A stretch of 64,000 nt of DNA from Loripinus fragilis (lineage: Eukaryota; Mollusca; Bivalvia; Lucinida; Lucinidae). Positions 57,601 through 64,000 of this stretch are shown one piece after another. How positions within the stretch are numbered: the first letter of the stretch is position 1; each line of letters begins with the position of its first letter. Under the pieces are notes generated by a model. It saw only the letters and a list, made by a program, of their open reading frames with translations, searched no databases and had not been told where the DNA came from. Made by a program: the position numbers and the translations under genes. The stretch is from the NCBI GenBank assembly GCA_964019695.1, contig OZ026524.1, positions 63,247,066 through 63,311,065 on the forward strand, read 5' to 3'.

Positions 57601-57875
57601 GGTCGCACATACCACATTGTTGGAAATCTCATGTCGTGGCTCAAATTTTTTTGAACACCAATTGTTACTTGGAAAACATTTTATTTATCGAAAAATATTG
57701 TGCCAACCTTTTCCATTTCTCCACTTATCCTGTTCACTTCATCTAAGCCTTTTTGGTGTACTTCTTCGGGGCTTATGCTAAAAGACAAATGCCACTTCAG
57801 ACACGCCTTGTAGTAATTGTTGCTTGGGTCCCATTGGTAAACACCAATTTCACTTCGTGTGTGACTCATATATTC
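39467..57875 (-). CDS. DUF885-family protein gene, ten exons, N terminus not found
   Basis: Ten minus-strand exons join in frame, with matching phases at all nine junctions, AG acceptors and GT donors. They total 1143 nt, or 380 residues plus a stop. In order: 57875-57708, 55714-55628, 51734-51640, 50083-49988, 46939-46879, 45612-45508, 44535-44471, 43397-43326, 41061-40892, 39690-39467. The product follows the C-terminal two thirds of DUF885 (PF05960): a SPEEVHQKGLDEV block, a YFSINLFRP block, HEALPGHHLQ, EGWGLYSEYLGEEMG, RAVRLVVDTGLHYY, RYITWPGQACAYK and FNLKDFH. The HE..GHH signature and the later Glu-rich helix resemble a zinc metallopeptidase site, but peptidase activity is inference. 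The last exon ends in a hydrophobic stretch after an SSS, suggesting a GPI signal or tail anchor. About 200 N-terminal residues lie upstream. Introns hold many MITEs. Confidence 0.9.
39725..39893 (-). repeat. Hairpin family C, copy 12, just upstream of the DUF885 last exon
   Basis: Full-length copy with stem CTCAAAAGAACCGTCGC / GAGACGGTTCTTTTGAG and end GCACTCTTATCTGGAGGCCT. It lies in the last intron, 35 bp upstream of the acceptor of exon 39690-39467. Confidence 0.78.
39894..40891. other. DUF885-gene last intron, no feature seen
   Basis: AT-rich, with short ORFs on both strands but no splice-supported coding sequence and no clear repeat. Confidence 0.55.
40892..41061 (-). CDS. DUF885 gene exon, WPGQA motif
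   Basis: This 170-nt exon has acceptor ttttttcacag and donor CTCG|gtatag. It encodes WSREEAIEFMTNHTA, then EIDRYITWPGQACAYK and GEIKIKELRRNAENEL. The RYI.WPGQA.AYK.GE..I.ELR pattern is a hallmark of the DUF885 C-terminal region. Confidence 0.94.
41215..41540 (-). repeat. Dispersed repeat, possible retroelement end
   Basis: The inverse strand carries TGTGATTTTTGCATTCCCTG; relatives occur at 26537, 43226, 46360 and (inverse) 54790. The ORFs here are not shared between copies, so I read it as non-coding. Confidence 0.4.
41749..41940 (+). mobile_element. tRNA-derived SINE, family 3, copy 1
   Basis: GTGCAGTGGCTCAGTGGTAG (A box) and GGTTTTGAGCCTCACC (B box), then GTTGTGTCCTTGAGCAAG and TAGTACTGGTTCAACCCAGG. 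Confidence 0.75.
42130..42417. mobile_element. MITE of the same family, copy 3, truncated
   Basis: Retains TTAAAGTTACCACCTTTACAG and the inner arm shared with 47170-47240; the other end is missing. Confidence 0.6.
42765..42990 (-). repeat. Dispersed repeat, copy 1
   Basis: Shares TAAGATAAAATTTTCTATCC, GATATCCTTATC and GGTGAGCAAG-type motifs with 51805-52130 in inverse orientation. Parts form internal mirror arms (AAAATCCGTCC). Confidence 0.55.
43326..43397 (-). CDS. DUF885 gene exon
   Basis: This 72-nt exon has acceptor gtgttttag and donor TACAA|gtaagc. It encodes MGRYSYEILRAVRLVVDTGL and HYY. The R..RLVVDTG.H string is conserved in the family. Confidence 0.92.
43636..43942 (+). repeat. Direct repeat within the DUF885 gene, copy 1
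   Basis: Starts GTGTCTTTTGATATCAAGTT and ends near ATGAGAGGTAACTGATAAA. Matches 45676-46019 in the same orientation. Confidence 0.68.
44471..44535 (-). CDS. DUF885 gene exon, EGW..Y.E motif
   Basis: This 65-nt exon has acceptor attatttcag and donor GAACT|gtgagt. It encodes GWGLYSEYLGEEMGLYRDD and YE. With the preceding Glu this gives EGWGLYSEYLGEEMG, one of the best conserved DUF885 motifs. Confidence 0.92.
44581..44796. mobile_element. TA-flanked hairpin element
   Basis: CTGAAAATTAG and TTTTTGCGAGAATTTTATTT are mirrored by GAAAATAAAACCCTTGCGAA and a CTGTAAATCTGAAAATTTT-type end, with TA outside. Central hairpin CGAAACTTTGCATATGCAAA. Begins 45 bp upstream of the acceptor of exon 44535-44471. 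Confidence 0.65.
45508..45612 (-). CDS. DUF885 gene exon
   Basis: This 105-nt phase-0 exon has acceptor cttttttcag and donor ATGGAG|gtaatc. It encodes QSYSANANLPDFRKDPILSF and then YNVPNWVPFYSAYME, continuing directly into the EGW motif of the next exon. Confidence 0.9.
45676..46019 (+). repeat. Direct repeat within the DUF885 gene, copy 2
   Basis: Same sequence as 43636-43942, with an additional internal inverted copy of TTTGATATCAAAAGAC at 45785-45800. The two copies flank exons 45612-45508 and 44535-44471. Confidence 0.68.
46470..46615. mobile_element. Pogo-like MITE, partial copy 4
   Basis: Central stem AGTATTGCAGAATGCTC / GAGCATTCTGCAATACT is intact; outer ends are lost. Confidence 0.6.
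46879..46939 (-). CDS. DUF885 gene exon carrying the HEA.PGHH motif
   Basis: This 61-nt exon has acceptor acctttcag and donor CTACAG|gtaacg. It encodes PFFEMMALSLHEALPGHHLQ. The HEALPGHHLQ string is the most diagnostic DUF885 motif in the window. The His and Glu residues are plausible metal ligands (inference). Confidence 0.92.
46993..47515. mobile_element. MITE of the same family, copy 2, with hairpin insertion
   Basis: GGTTACTGTAGAGGCGGCAA at the left, GTGCCGCCTTTACAGTACC at the right. The interior carries a stem-loop unit at 47236-47305. In a DUF885-gene intron. Confidence 0.68.
47236..47305. repeat. Stem-loop repeat, copy 2
   Basis: ACAGTGTGGACCCAGATCAG and ACTGCTC face GAGCAGT and CTGATCTAGGTCCACAATGT. 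Nested in the MITE at 46993-47515. Confidence 0.7.
47572..48121. mobile_element. TA-flanked MITE with CTGAGGGAAAAAAGT end, copy 2
   Basis: Colinear diverged copy of 3612-4154 (shares GAGTACGATGACATTAAC and CTTGCTAAAACAGCTTA). The right terminal repeat is eroded. In a DUF885-gene intron. Confidence 0.7.
48170..48690 (+). repeat. 500-bp repeat with terminal hairpin, copy 2
   Basis: Inverse copy of 19890-20395. The hairpin (48183-48320) pairs GGTCTCTTGCGAAGA and CTTTGCGAGAGACC. The body reads MEQTRGLFCMCDSGV and LAAVNQIYVIHEA, close to the other copy. In a DUF885-gene intron. Confidence 0.68.
49146..49196. repeat. Hairpin
   Basis: GCTACTTTTAAAGGAAA faces TTTCCTTTAAAAGTAGC. Confidence 0.7.
49281..49640. 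repeat. Possible solo LTR or promoter-like repeat
   Basis: Flanked by TTTATTGCTTATT on both sides. Inside are GGTGTGCCGCGG ... CGGCACACCC, a TATA-like GGCATATATAGC at about 49352, and AATAAAGG at about 49405. The order TATA then polyA signal suits an LTR, but ends and target duplication are not clear. Confidence 0.3.
49725..49963 (-). repeat. Palindromic MITE family D, copy 4
   Basis: AACCGCGACATGAGATTTCC at the left, CACATGTTGCGACTC at the right. Lies in a DUF885-gene intron 25 bp downstream of the donor of exon 50083-49988. Confidence 0.8.
49988..50083 (-). CDS. DUF885 gene exon, glycine-rich block
   Basis: This 96-nt exon has acceptor ttttcttttcag and donor GGAAGT|gtaaat. One base completes a Lys codon from the previous exon. 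It encodes IEASHYDGLGGGYSSDSS and then TGYFSINLFRPMEV. The G.Y....G.F.IN pattern comes just before the HEA.PGHH motif in DUF885 proteins. Confidence 0.85.
50100..50166. repeat. Hairpin 16 bp upstream of a DUF885 exon acceptor
   Basis: AGCAGCAAAGGCACTGACTA faces CACCAGTGCCTTTGCTGCT, loop GCCTGTGCATATGCACAG. On the transcript it lies just before the polypyrimidine tract of exon 50083-49988. Confidence 0.72.
50682..50864 (+). pseudogene. Protein-like ORF of unknown family inside a DUF885-gene intron
   Basis: After a possible acceptor (ctgtaaacag) a plus-strand frame is open for 60 codons to TAA. It includes RLNTFKRHLFDESQKRTIEL, CFYYLQRKVQTNEFQED and KVQAVLDYFMGLT. The amphipathic, charged character looks like real protein. 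No start or second exon was found. It may be a retroposed or transposon-derived fragment. Confidence 0.33.
51299..51532 (+). repeat. Palindromic MITE family E, copy 4
   Basis: GGGCCGCGATGCGAGAAAAC at the left, GACAGGTTTTCTCACG and GCGGCCC at the right. Core GGCGCTGATCAGTCTGCGCC. In a DUF885-gene intron. Confidence 0.78.
51640..51734 (-). CDS. DUF885 gene exon
   Basis: This 95-nt exon has acceptor catttttag and donor CTAAA|gtacgt. It starts in phase 0 and ends two bases into a codon. It encodes DVILKAYNSTVFERIQPKL and the following DYFKDIPVVPL, the region before the glycine-rich block in the family. Confidence 0.87.
51805..52130 (+). repeat. Dispersed repeat, copy 2
   Basis: GGATAAGGATATCTGAGATT and ACCCTGGGATAGAAAATC are inverse to copy 1. 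Ends with the pair AAAATCTGTCC / GGACGGATTTTT. Confidence 0.55.
52185..53095 (+). repeat. Pair of direct repeats around 700 bp apart
   Basis: 52185-52500 and 52865-53095 share GACGTCGCGT, GAGTGAAATA.CATCATGCA-type sequence, GGTTTACAGATTTT and TCGTTTAATAAATTCAATAA. Traces recur at 58190 and 59985. Confidence 0.55.
53303..54057. mobile_element. TTAA-flanked element, 755 bp
   Basis: ACTCCAGCTGTTAAGTTTTT and AGAACTAATTTT are mirrored by AAAATTAGTTCT and AAAAACTTAACAGCTGGAG. TTAA lies at 53299-53302 and 54058-54061. Longer inner mirror segments (TTTCCACCAACTTCT) also pair. In a DUF885-gene intron. Confidence 0.75.
54058..55627. other. DUF885-gene intron, little structure
   Basis: Apart from the half family E copy at 54661-54776 and two TGACGTCA-like GTGACGTCAG sites near 54240, this is AT-rich sequence without a recognised feature. 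Confidence 0.55.
54661..54776. repeat. Family E, half element
   Basis: Retains CAGAAACCCCAAAGACATG and CGCGCGTTGAGGCC. Confidence 0.5.
55628..55714 (-). CDS. DUF885 gene exon
   Basis: This 87-nt phase-0 exon has acceptor tttgtag and donor GATACG|gtattc. It encodes IMERLGFHGTVREFFDSL and then QGDGRFYSNDT, matching the LGF.G...EF stretch that follows the EVH block in DUF885 proteins. Confidence 0.87.
55715..57433. other. DUF885-gene intron, little structure
   Basis: No inverted-repeat element or coding exon recognised. 56520-56780 and 56840-56890 (GGATCCGGAGTGGAAAC, TTTCTGGATCCGC) look like repeat ends. Confidence 0.5.
57434..57642 (+). repeat. Palindromic MITE family D, copy 5
   Basis: GCCACGACATGAGATTTTC at the left, ATGTCGTGGCTC at the right. 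Lies 66 bp beyond the donor of exon 57875-57708. Confidence 0.8.
57708..57875 (-). CDS. DUF885 gene exon (first certain exon)
   Basis: This 168-nt exon is phase 0 at both ends. The acceptor is gttgtcag and the donor AAAAG|gttggc. It encodes 56 residues starting EYMSHTRSEIGV, including KACLKWHLSF and SPEEVHQKGLDEVNRI. This is the DUF885 block in which a short helix is followed by the conserved EVH..GL..V motif. Confidence 0.88.
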
Positions 57876-58010
57876 CTGACAACAAAATGTTGCTTTTTAT
57901 TATCTCATGACAATGGCGTAGCCAGAACGCTGACAAAGTTACGCACATTAAAGAGAGACTACTGAATCAAGCAGTAAATATCTTCAATTGGGTCCCTTTT
58001 CAAAGTTGGA

Positions 58011-58070
58011 ACTTCTCTTAAAGGAAAGAATTTGCTCCCAGGGGGAGCAAATTCTTTCCTTAAAGAGCAG
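58011..58070. repeat. Hairpin
   Basis: CTCTTAAAGGAAAGAATTTG and CTCCC pair with GGGAG and CAAATTCTTTCCTTAAAGAG. Confidence 0.75.
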
Positions 58071-58621
58071 TTACTCATGGTATGAAAAATCAGTCTACTA
58101 CATGAGGTGACCTCCCTTGAATGATACTATTTTTATTACGCACATGCGTAATTGGTGTTATGGGAGCTACGCCAATACATGGTGTCCTGTCTGGGAGTGA
58201 TATAACGCCATGCAATTAACTCAATTGTTATATGACTCCTATAAAAGACCTCCTCTGATTGGTTGAAACTAGCTTGCACTGGTTGTGACAGATCGTGATG
58301 TCAAACAGTGGTGAGCTAAAGACAGGTTAACAAGTGTTGTCAGTCTTGACAGAGAGCTAAAAATAGACTGAACTAAATCTAGCCTAGGTGACATGGCTTT
58401 TGTCAGTGCCGACAGAGAGCTAAAAATAGACATTGAAACACTGACTGGTTTCTTATGTATATTTCACAGGTTAAATGTTTGTTCATTTTATGAGAACAGC
58501 ATTTAACCCATTTATGCCAAATGGAATTTCCCACCGTTATCAATTGGAACAGTCCATTTCTGTTTTAAGGGATGTTAGGTTGTATTTGTCATTTTTATTC
58601 AAGTTTTAATAGAAAATCATG

Positions 58622-58700
58622 CAAGCAAACAGTGGAGACCCTGATCAAACACCGCATTCTGTGGCGTCTGATCTGGGTCTGCGCTATTTGCCTATGTCCC
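58622..58700. repeat. Stem-loop repeat (GACCCTGATCAGACGCCGC type)
   Basis: AAACAGTGGAGACCCTGATC faces GTGGCGTCTGATCTGGGTCT and GCGCTATTTGCC. Decayed relatives at 30678-30742, 31480-31545 and 33295-33340. Confidence 0.6.
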
Positions 58701-59120
58701 ACATAAAGGACGCTATGCATATATGGGTTAAAAAATGCAATTATTTGACTTATCTCATAAGAGTTGTAGAAATTTGGGAATTAGATTGTTGAAATAATCT
58801 TCCTAGTGAAAGTGCACAAGGAACATCTGACTTGAGTAAATTTATAAAAAATAAAACTAGGAAAAGAGAGACAGTGTCATATAACAAAACAATTGGTGTA
58901 TTCTTTTGAGGTTAACATCAGGATTTGTCAACCCGAGTACAGTGATGTTCACCGAGGCGAATGCATCAATTGTATATTAACCACTAGTTAGTGGTTAACA
59001 TATTTAGTAACAATAACCTAATGTCGTCCATTATAACGCTGCGTAAAAGATGGCAAACGTGTCAAAAATGTGAAATTTAAGTAATTTTAATACCCTGTGA
59101 TAAATATATAGAGGATATTC

Positions 59121-59260
59121 ATTTTTTTTTGTTAAATATGTCTTTTATTTCACGAGTGAAGTGGACAATATTTATATTTCATGAGTGGCAAAGCCACGAA
59201 TGAAATATAATTATTGCCCACTTCACGAGTGAAATAAAAGACATATTTAACAAAAACATT
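59121..59260. repeat. Palindromic element
   Basis: GTTAAATATGTCTTTTATTT and CACGAGTGAAGTGG face CCACTTCACGAGTGAAATAA and AGACATATTTAAC; inner arms TATATTTCATGAGTGGC / GCCACGAATGAAATATA. Confidence 0.75.
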
Positions 59261-59693
59261 TGAATTTTCTTTTTTTATCTACAAATTTCCCATAATCTTT
59301 TAAGGTAAAGAGAAGCGCATCTTACTTTACATTAGCTTTTGTTTTGATTTTCTAGTTGTAGCAGACGAATTTATATATTAAGCTTCTAAGGGACTCTGAC
59401 TCCATAGAAATAGGAAACACCAATAATTGCTTCCCTTAGCAAAGAAACACATATGCCATAAAGAGTTGCTTCCCTTAGACCATATTGAGAAAATAGAAAA
59501 AAAAGTAGTTCCAATCTTACGGTTTCTCTCCCGTGAAAATATCAAATCTTGTATTTTCACTGCTGTTAAAATACAAGTTTTTTTATATTTTCATGGCTGT
59601 GAAATATATGCATTATGTTTAAACAATATTTTCCTATATTTCATTACACAGTAGATAATAAAATATTACATTTATGCTCATGTTTTATTGAAT

Positions 59694-59932
59694 TTGAGCC
59701 ACCGCATGGGATTTCCAACAATATGGCAATTTGTCAAGTGTAGACTCAGACGAGCCTGTGCAGCCCCCTTTTAAGCTTAGAAACTCCAAATTATGTTCAT
59801 TAAGTAGCTCAACACTCATAAAATATTCAAGCGACCAGCAAAGGCCCTGATCGGACTGCGCATATGCGCAGGCTCATCTGAGGCTTTGCTGGTCGCACAT
59901 ATCGCATTGTTGGAAATCCCATGCCACGGCTC
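59694..59932 (+). repeat. Palindromic MITE family D, copy 6
   Basis: GAGCCACCGCATGGGATTTCC at 59695 and CCATGCCACGGCTC at the right, with the AAAGGCCCTGATCGGACTGC core. Confidence 0.8.
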
Positions 59933-60712
59933 AAAATTTTAGTAAACTCGTTGAGGAAAATAGGTAAAATGTGAGGCTTTATCTCTTTTCCTCAATGCGT
60001 TTAATAGTTCAATAACACATTATAAACACTTATGTTAGATCCTCTATTTCAATAAAACTAGAAAATGTACTCTAAGAGGCTTTTACTGTTATAATATAAA
60101 CCCTAAGGTCCGATGTCACAGAGAATTATCACCCCTAAATAGTACATATTACTCAAATGCAAATGATTGCATAAAATAATATACACCAAAAAATTCAATA
60201 ATGTTCTAGATTTGACTTCTGTCCCCTACTTCAGGCACTGACTCAAGTGTCTGAAGATGTCATGTAGAAGCTAATAACGGTTGGTAAGATATCCACAGAA
60301 GTTAAGTACTAGTTTTACAGGGTTTCCTAAATTTTGAACTCCAGCCCACCATGTGTCCTAAATCCTAAGGTCTGGAGTCACACAGAGATAGTCAGCCATA
60401 CACAGCAACTGCATTTCTAATATAAATTAGGTCATGCAAAAGTCAGCAAAGTAGAATAGCGCTTTTTAAACGTGTCCTAGATTCTGACTGGCAACCCCAT
60501 CATGGGCCATTAGCCTTAAGGTCTTAAGTCAGAGAGAAAGTCAGCTCTAAATAATCACATTTTCTTCAAATTCGAATGATATTATTTTTAAAAACATCAA
60601 GCTGAAACAAAAAAAAAATACATAAAAGAACATCTTAATATTTTTTCACTTCTTTTTTATAGTTAAAAGATTTATCCATATTTAAACAGCAGGTTCTATA
60701 TTTATTACTCAC

Positions 60713-60798
60713 TAGAAAACATTCATACTTGGACAACTGGTACCATCCTATAATTTGCCCTATAGTCCCATTTACGGCATCGACACAGGGGCCTGAAG
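60713..60798 (-). CDS. Possible upstream exon of the DUF885 gene
   Basis: An 86-nt open segment has acceptor acttgacag and a strong donor TTTTCTA|gtgagt. It ends in phase 0, as the 57875 exon requires. It would encode SGPCVDAVNGTIGQI, then IGWYQLSKYECFL, running into EYMSHTR. Family members often have FL..EY here, so the fit is reasonable. Against it, the residues before FL are not a clear match, and parts of the flank resemble sequence near 60233-60300, which suggests a repeat. Confidence 0.4.
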
Positions 60799-60904
60799 CT
60801 GTCAAGTACAAGGGAATCATTGGGGCAGGTATAAATAGTACCAATCGCCCAAGTATGAATAATTTCTAATAAATGGTTGGTTAGATGTCTGCATAAGTCA
60901 AAAC

Positions 60905-61450
60905 AACAATTTGAATGATGTCAAATTAGAATTTCGTGATGATTTTGGTTATGAAATCGTCAATTTCCCATTTTTAGATGGTAAAACCCTCGCTCTACAT
61001 CCTAAGGAGTTTATATTTCTCAATTCACCCAATTTGCTAGAGCATCTACTCATGTTGCGGAATTTAACACCCACAATAAAGTGTTAACTTCGTAAACAAG
61101 GCTATCAGAATCATAAACTTCGCAAAACATTTTTCTAAATTCTATTGCTGATATTATGATTTGATATCTTAATTCCATGTCGGACTTAAATCTCTCTTGG
61201 GCCAGGGACTTTCAGAACCAGAGTCTTATGGCGACTTAGTGTATAAAATGAAGAAAACTGTTGGTACTATTTTTTTTCCAGCGCAGTTTATTAGAATAAT
61301 TTCTCATTATAAAAAGATTGGTTATAACATTAATGTATGGCAGCAAACTGCATGCTTGGTGGTCAGTCAAATTATGGTTGGCAACTTTACTTTCCCTTTT
61401 ACTTGTATGCAAGCGGGTCGACGTCAGACTTTATGATGGTTCTAACTTAA
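60905..61450 (+). pseudogene. Decayed reverse transcriptase C-terminal fragment
   Basis: The plus strand reads FGYEIVNFPFLDG, then after frameshifts and stops GYQNHKLRKTF, GLSEPESYGDLVYKMKKTVG, ISHYKKIGYNINVWQQTACL and VVSQI. I recognise this order (VNFPFLDG, KQGY..HKLRK, SEP..YGDLVYK, YKK.GYN, Q.ACLVV) as the C-terminal part of a reverse-transcriptase protein common in bivalve genomes. Several internal stops show it is dead. No 5' part is present. Confidence 0.6.
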
Positions 61451-61576
61451 AGACTTATTTAGAGCTGAGATGTTTGGGGCCTGTTGCTGCGTCTGTTCTC
61501 AGATCTGACCAGATTTAACTGTTGGATATATTTTGCATCAGTATTCAATTGTATGAGGGTCTAGATGGGGTATAAT

Positions 61577-61790
61577 GATTAGTGAATAAAGGCCTTATTT
61601 CATAATGAATAGTGAATAATGAGCAAAAAAATTAATGAATAGTGAATAATGAGCAAACAAATTAATGAATAGTGAATAATGAGGCCTTAAAAATAGTGAA
61701 TAATTCAAATTTTTTAATGAATAGCAGGAAAAAATAATGAATAGTGAATAATAAGTTTTTAAAGAATAATGAATTAACAAATTTGAGTCC
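61577..61790 (+). repeat. Tandem repeat of AATGAATAGTGAATAATGAG units
   Basis: Units of about 30 bp repeat at least five times and then degrade. AT-rich and without a stable ORF. Confidence 0.85.
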
Positions 61791-62389
61791 AAAAATTGTT
61801 TAGATTGCTTATCTTACACGCAAGGTTTTCTTTTTTTTCTGGGGGAGAACCCCAGACCCCCACATATATCAAGGAGGTAGCATTTAATTTAAAGATACAT
61901 GTATTACTTTCATGTTGAGATAAACATGCTTAAAAGGTTCAGGCTTATGTGCTGGTAATGTGGACATCATAAAAAGAGCATGTCAATTCAAAAGCCAGAT
62001 CGCATTCTCATATCAAATTTAAAGCATGTTTCCTTGACCGAGGGTTGGTCTTGGTTGACAAATCTTCCTCAAAGTTGTCCCCCCCCCCCACTCAGAAGGG
62101 TTCTGGGGAAGTATATATTTGAAGCTTCTTTCTGTCGTCCACCAGCACTTCATCCCTTGTTTTTAGACAGGCCTTCTATGAAACTACAATTTATTTTGCG
62201 CACTTCAGCAATCCAGCTTTGTCGGCCACACTCTACATGTTGAAGCCATCTACCTAATCCCACTGGTGATGAGCATAACATCCAAGTCGTGGATGCCAAT
62301 CTGAGAGAAAGGAGTCTTGATTCTCTGAACTTATTTCATCCTTTACCTACATGTAGACATTACATATCCATCACTCCGCCAAAGAGGCA

Positions 62390-62940
62390 TCACGCTTCTC
62401 ACACATGTTGAATACCCGAGCCTCCGGTCAGAACCAGCACATTGTGGTTAATGGGATTTGATAGACGTTGGGCATAATTTTCCCCATGAACATTTGCAAA
62501 TGTGTGGCGACAGCCAGCTTACAGCCACATTCAGCAGAGAGCCTATCCCTTTGATAGAGGAACTCTTGGACAGCCTTTAGCATTTCATCCTTTATCTTTA
62601 TGTTCACATTGTTCTTCCTTTAGACAGACTGTCCTTTTCCAGACATCAAGCGAACCTGAATTCAGGGTCAGGGGCAGCCACATAGTGTCACTGCATTCCT
62701 TATGTATTCATCACAAGCAACCACCAAAGAAGCTTGCGTTGCTAACAAATCAAATCTAAAAAGACTGTGGTTATTTCTAGATTTTTCCAGCAGATCCAGA
62801 TTAATGTTGCCTGTAACCATAATCTGTATTTTCCCATCTGTACGCCCTTCTTCTCCATCTCTGATTTTCAAGTCTCTAACTAAACCAGCAAATCGACATC
62901 GACCAATGGACTCAGCATTGATCATCAAGTCAACTGCTGC
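62390..62940 (-). pseudogene. Unidentified decayed coding-like stretch
   Basis: One minus frame is open over 62928-62668 (SIGRCRFAGLVRDLKIRDGE, IMVTGNINLDLLEKS, DLLATQASLVVACDEYI). After a stop it continues as NNVNIKIKDEMLKAVQEFLY and ECGCKLAVATHLQMF. A plus frame (62702-63001) is open over the same bases. Composition looks coding, but I cannot name a family. A decayed transposon gene or processed pseudogene is likely. Confidence 0.3.
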
Positions 62941-63170
62941 AAATAGCAGCTCCTATGGAAGCCTTTATGTAACTCCCTGGATGGAGGCTCTAACACAATG
63001 ATTAAGAGAAGCCTGCTCAGGCCAGGATCTTGATGAGCACAACTACTGGCTGCCCATTGTTCCTAATTTTCCTATATTTTACAAGTATTCTATAGTTTGG
63101 ACAAATATCCAAAATTTTTGAAAGAAAAGGGATATTAAATTTACCCCAGAAAAGGCTGTGTTCTACTTAC

Positions 63171-63318
63171 AAGCGAAAGTATGTGCACGAATTACTGGTT
63201 AATCGCTTGTTCAAGCCTGCCCAGGTAAAAGTGTGGTAAGGTGAACTGACCGTCCCGCCATGACCATAGCTGTTAACTTGGGACATAAAGCAACAAAACA
63301 AAAAAACAAACAGAATTT
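63171..63318 (+). mobile_element. SINE family 1, 3' fragment
   Basis: Carries only the 3' body (ACAAGCGAAAGTATGTGCAC to GACATAAAGCAACAAAAC). 5'-truncated, as expected for retroposition. Confidence 0.78.
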
Positions 63319-64000
63319 CCAACATTAACCCTTGAGCTACTAGGGGCCTAGCGGTCCCAGACCCAGCCCAAATTCTATCAGTCTTATATATATTCACCAC
63401 AATACATCATATGCTCTCCTCAACATGGGGCATGGAAAAAAATGTCTTTAAGATTGAAAGCCAAAGAGAAAATTTAACCTTTAATTTCATATTGTTTGAA
63501 TCTATCTATTTCAAGTTTAGTGTACATTTCTGATGGCTTTTGAGGTTATTTAAATTTCTTTGTAAGCTCATAGTAACCTATTTTTTCTTATTTTTTAGCT
63601 AAAATACATAGTTTGCACCAAATGCAGTGGATAGCCTGCCACAGCAACATCAAGCTCCTCGCTGAACCCAAAGCCTACCTTTACTCTGCTAAATCTCATG
63701 CCCTTAAACATAGAGTGGCCCATGAGACACAATAGCCAATTGTCAATTTCTAGTTTGCCCATTCCCCACTAGGGGAACATGACCCAGGGATTTTTTCAAC
63801 CTTTTTGTGAAGGGGCCCAAGGGAAATTTTCGGCATCTTGACCAAAATTGGGAAAATTTCTTCATTAATTTTTATATTATTTTCTTAAACAGGGGCCCTA
63901 AAACTGCATTGAATTACTCTTATTCCTGATTATATGCTTTAGTTTGATTGAAAATAAAGGCAATTCGTTAACTATATTGATTCAAATAAAAATGACCTTC
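63319..64000. other. No gene seen at the window end
   Basis: AT-rich. The missing N-terminal exons of the DUF885 gene were searched for here on the minus strand and not found. Confidence 0.45.

Noticed and set aside
58790..58910. Possible LINE C-terminal piece (NLPSESAQGTSDLSKFIKNK)
   Set aside because: The pattern resembles the end of some reverse transcriptases, but it is too short and has an upstream stop; not enough to call.

Overview
The window is AT-rich, intron-dominated animal DNA with no bacterial-style gene packing. The most likely source is a bivalve mollusc, probably a heterodont clam. This rests on tRNA-derived SINEs ending in (AAAC)n, dense short palindromic DNA transposons, arrays of the half-site TGACCTTGACC, and a decayed reverse transcriptase tail of a type I recognise from bivalves. 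The species cannot be fixed from the sequence. Most short ORFs are chance or repeat-derived.

Two protein-coding genes are supported by splice sites and matching intron phases, both on the minus strand. Gene 1 (exons between 57875 and 39467, N terminus not seen) encodes a DUF885-family protein. Ten exons join in frame to give 380 residues, including the HEALPGHHLQ signature, and end in a hydrophobic tail. An eleventh exon is possible at 60713-60798. Gene 2 (16658-21401, 5' UTR to 21536) encodes a predicted 212-residue single-pass membrane protein: a Ser/Thr-rich N-terminal domain, one membrane span, then a basic and acidic tail. It has an overlapping upstream ORF and two inverted copies of one MITE flanking its membrane-span exon.

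Layout. 1-16 kb: repeats, including the half-site array at 70-1045, many hairpin elements, two SINEs, nested transposons, and two weak candidate plus-strand terminal exons. 16.6-22.2 kb: gene 2. 22-39 kb: repeats, including a 1.1-kb element with inverted termini, microsatellites, and a 3-kb TTAA-flanked element at 32.9-35.9 kb. 39.5-57.9 kb: gene 1, with introns full of MITEs. 58-64 kb: a hairpin cluster, a decayed reverse transcriptase, a tandem repeat and an unidentified decayed coding-like stretch.

No new multi-gene system is evident. The most unusual material is the structured repeats: a hairpin family with at least twelve copies, several repeat families sharing a GATCAG-type stem-loop, nested insertions whose empty sites can be read from sister copies, and inverted MITEs around an exon.
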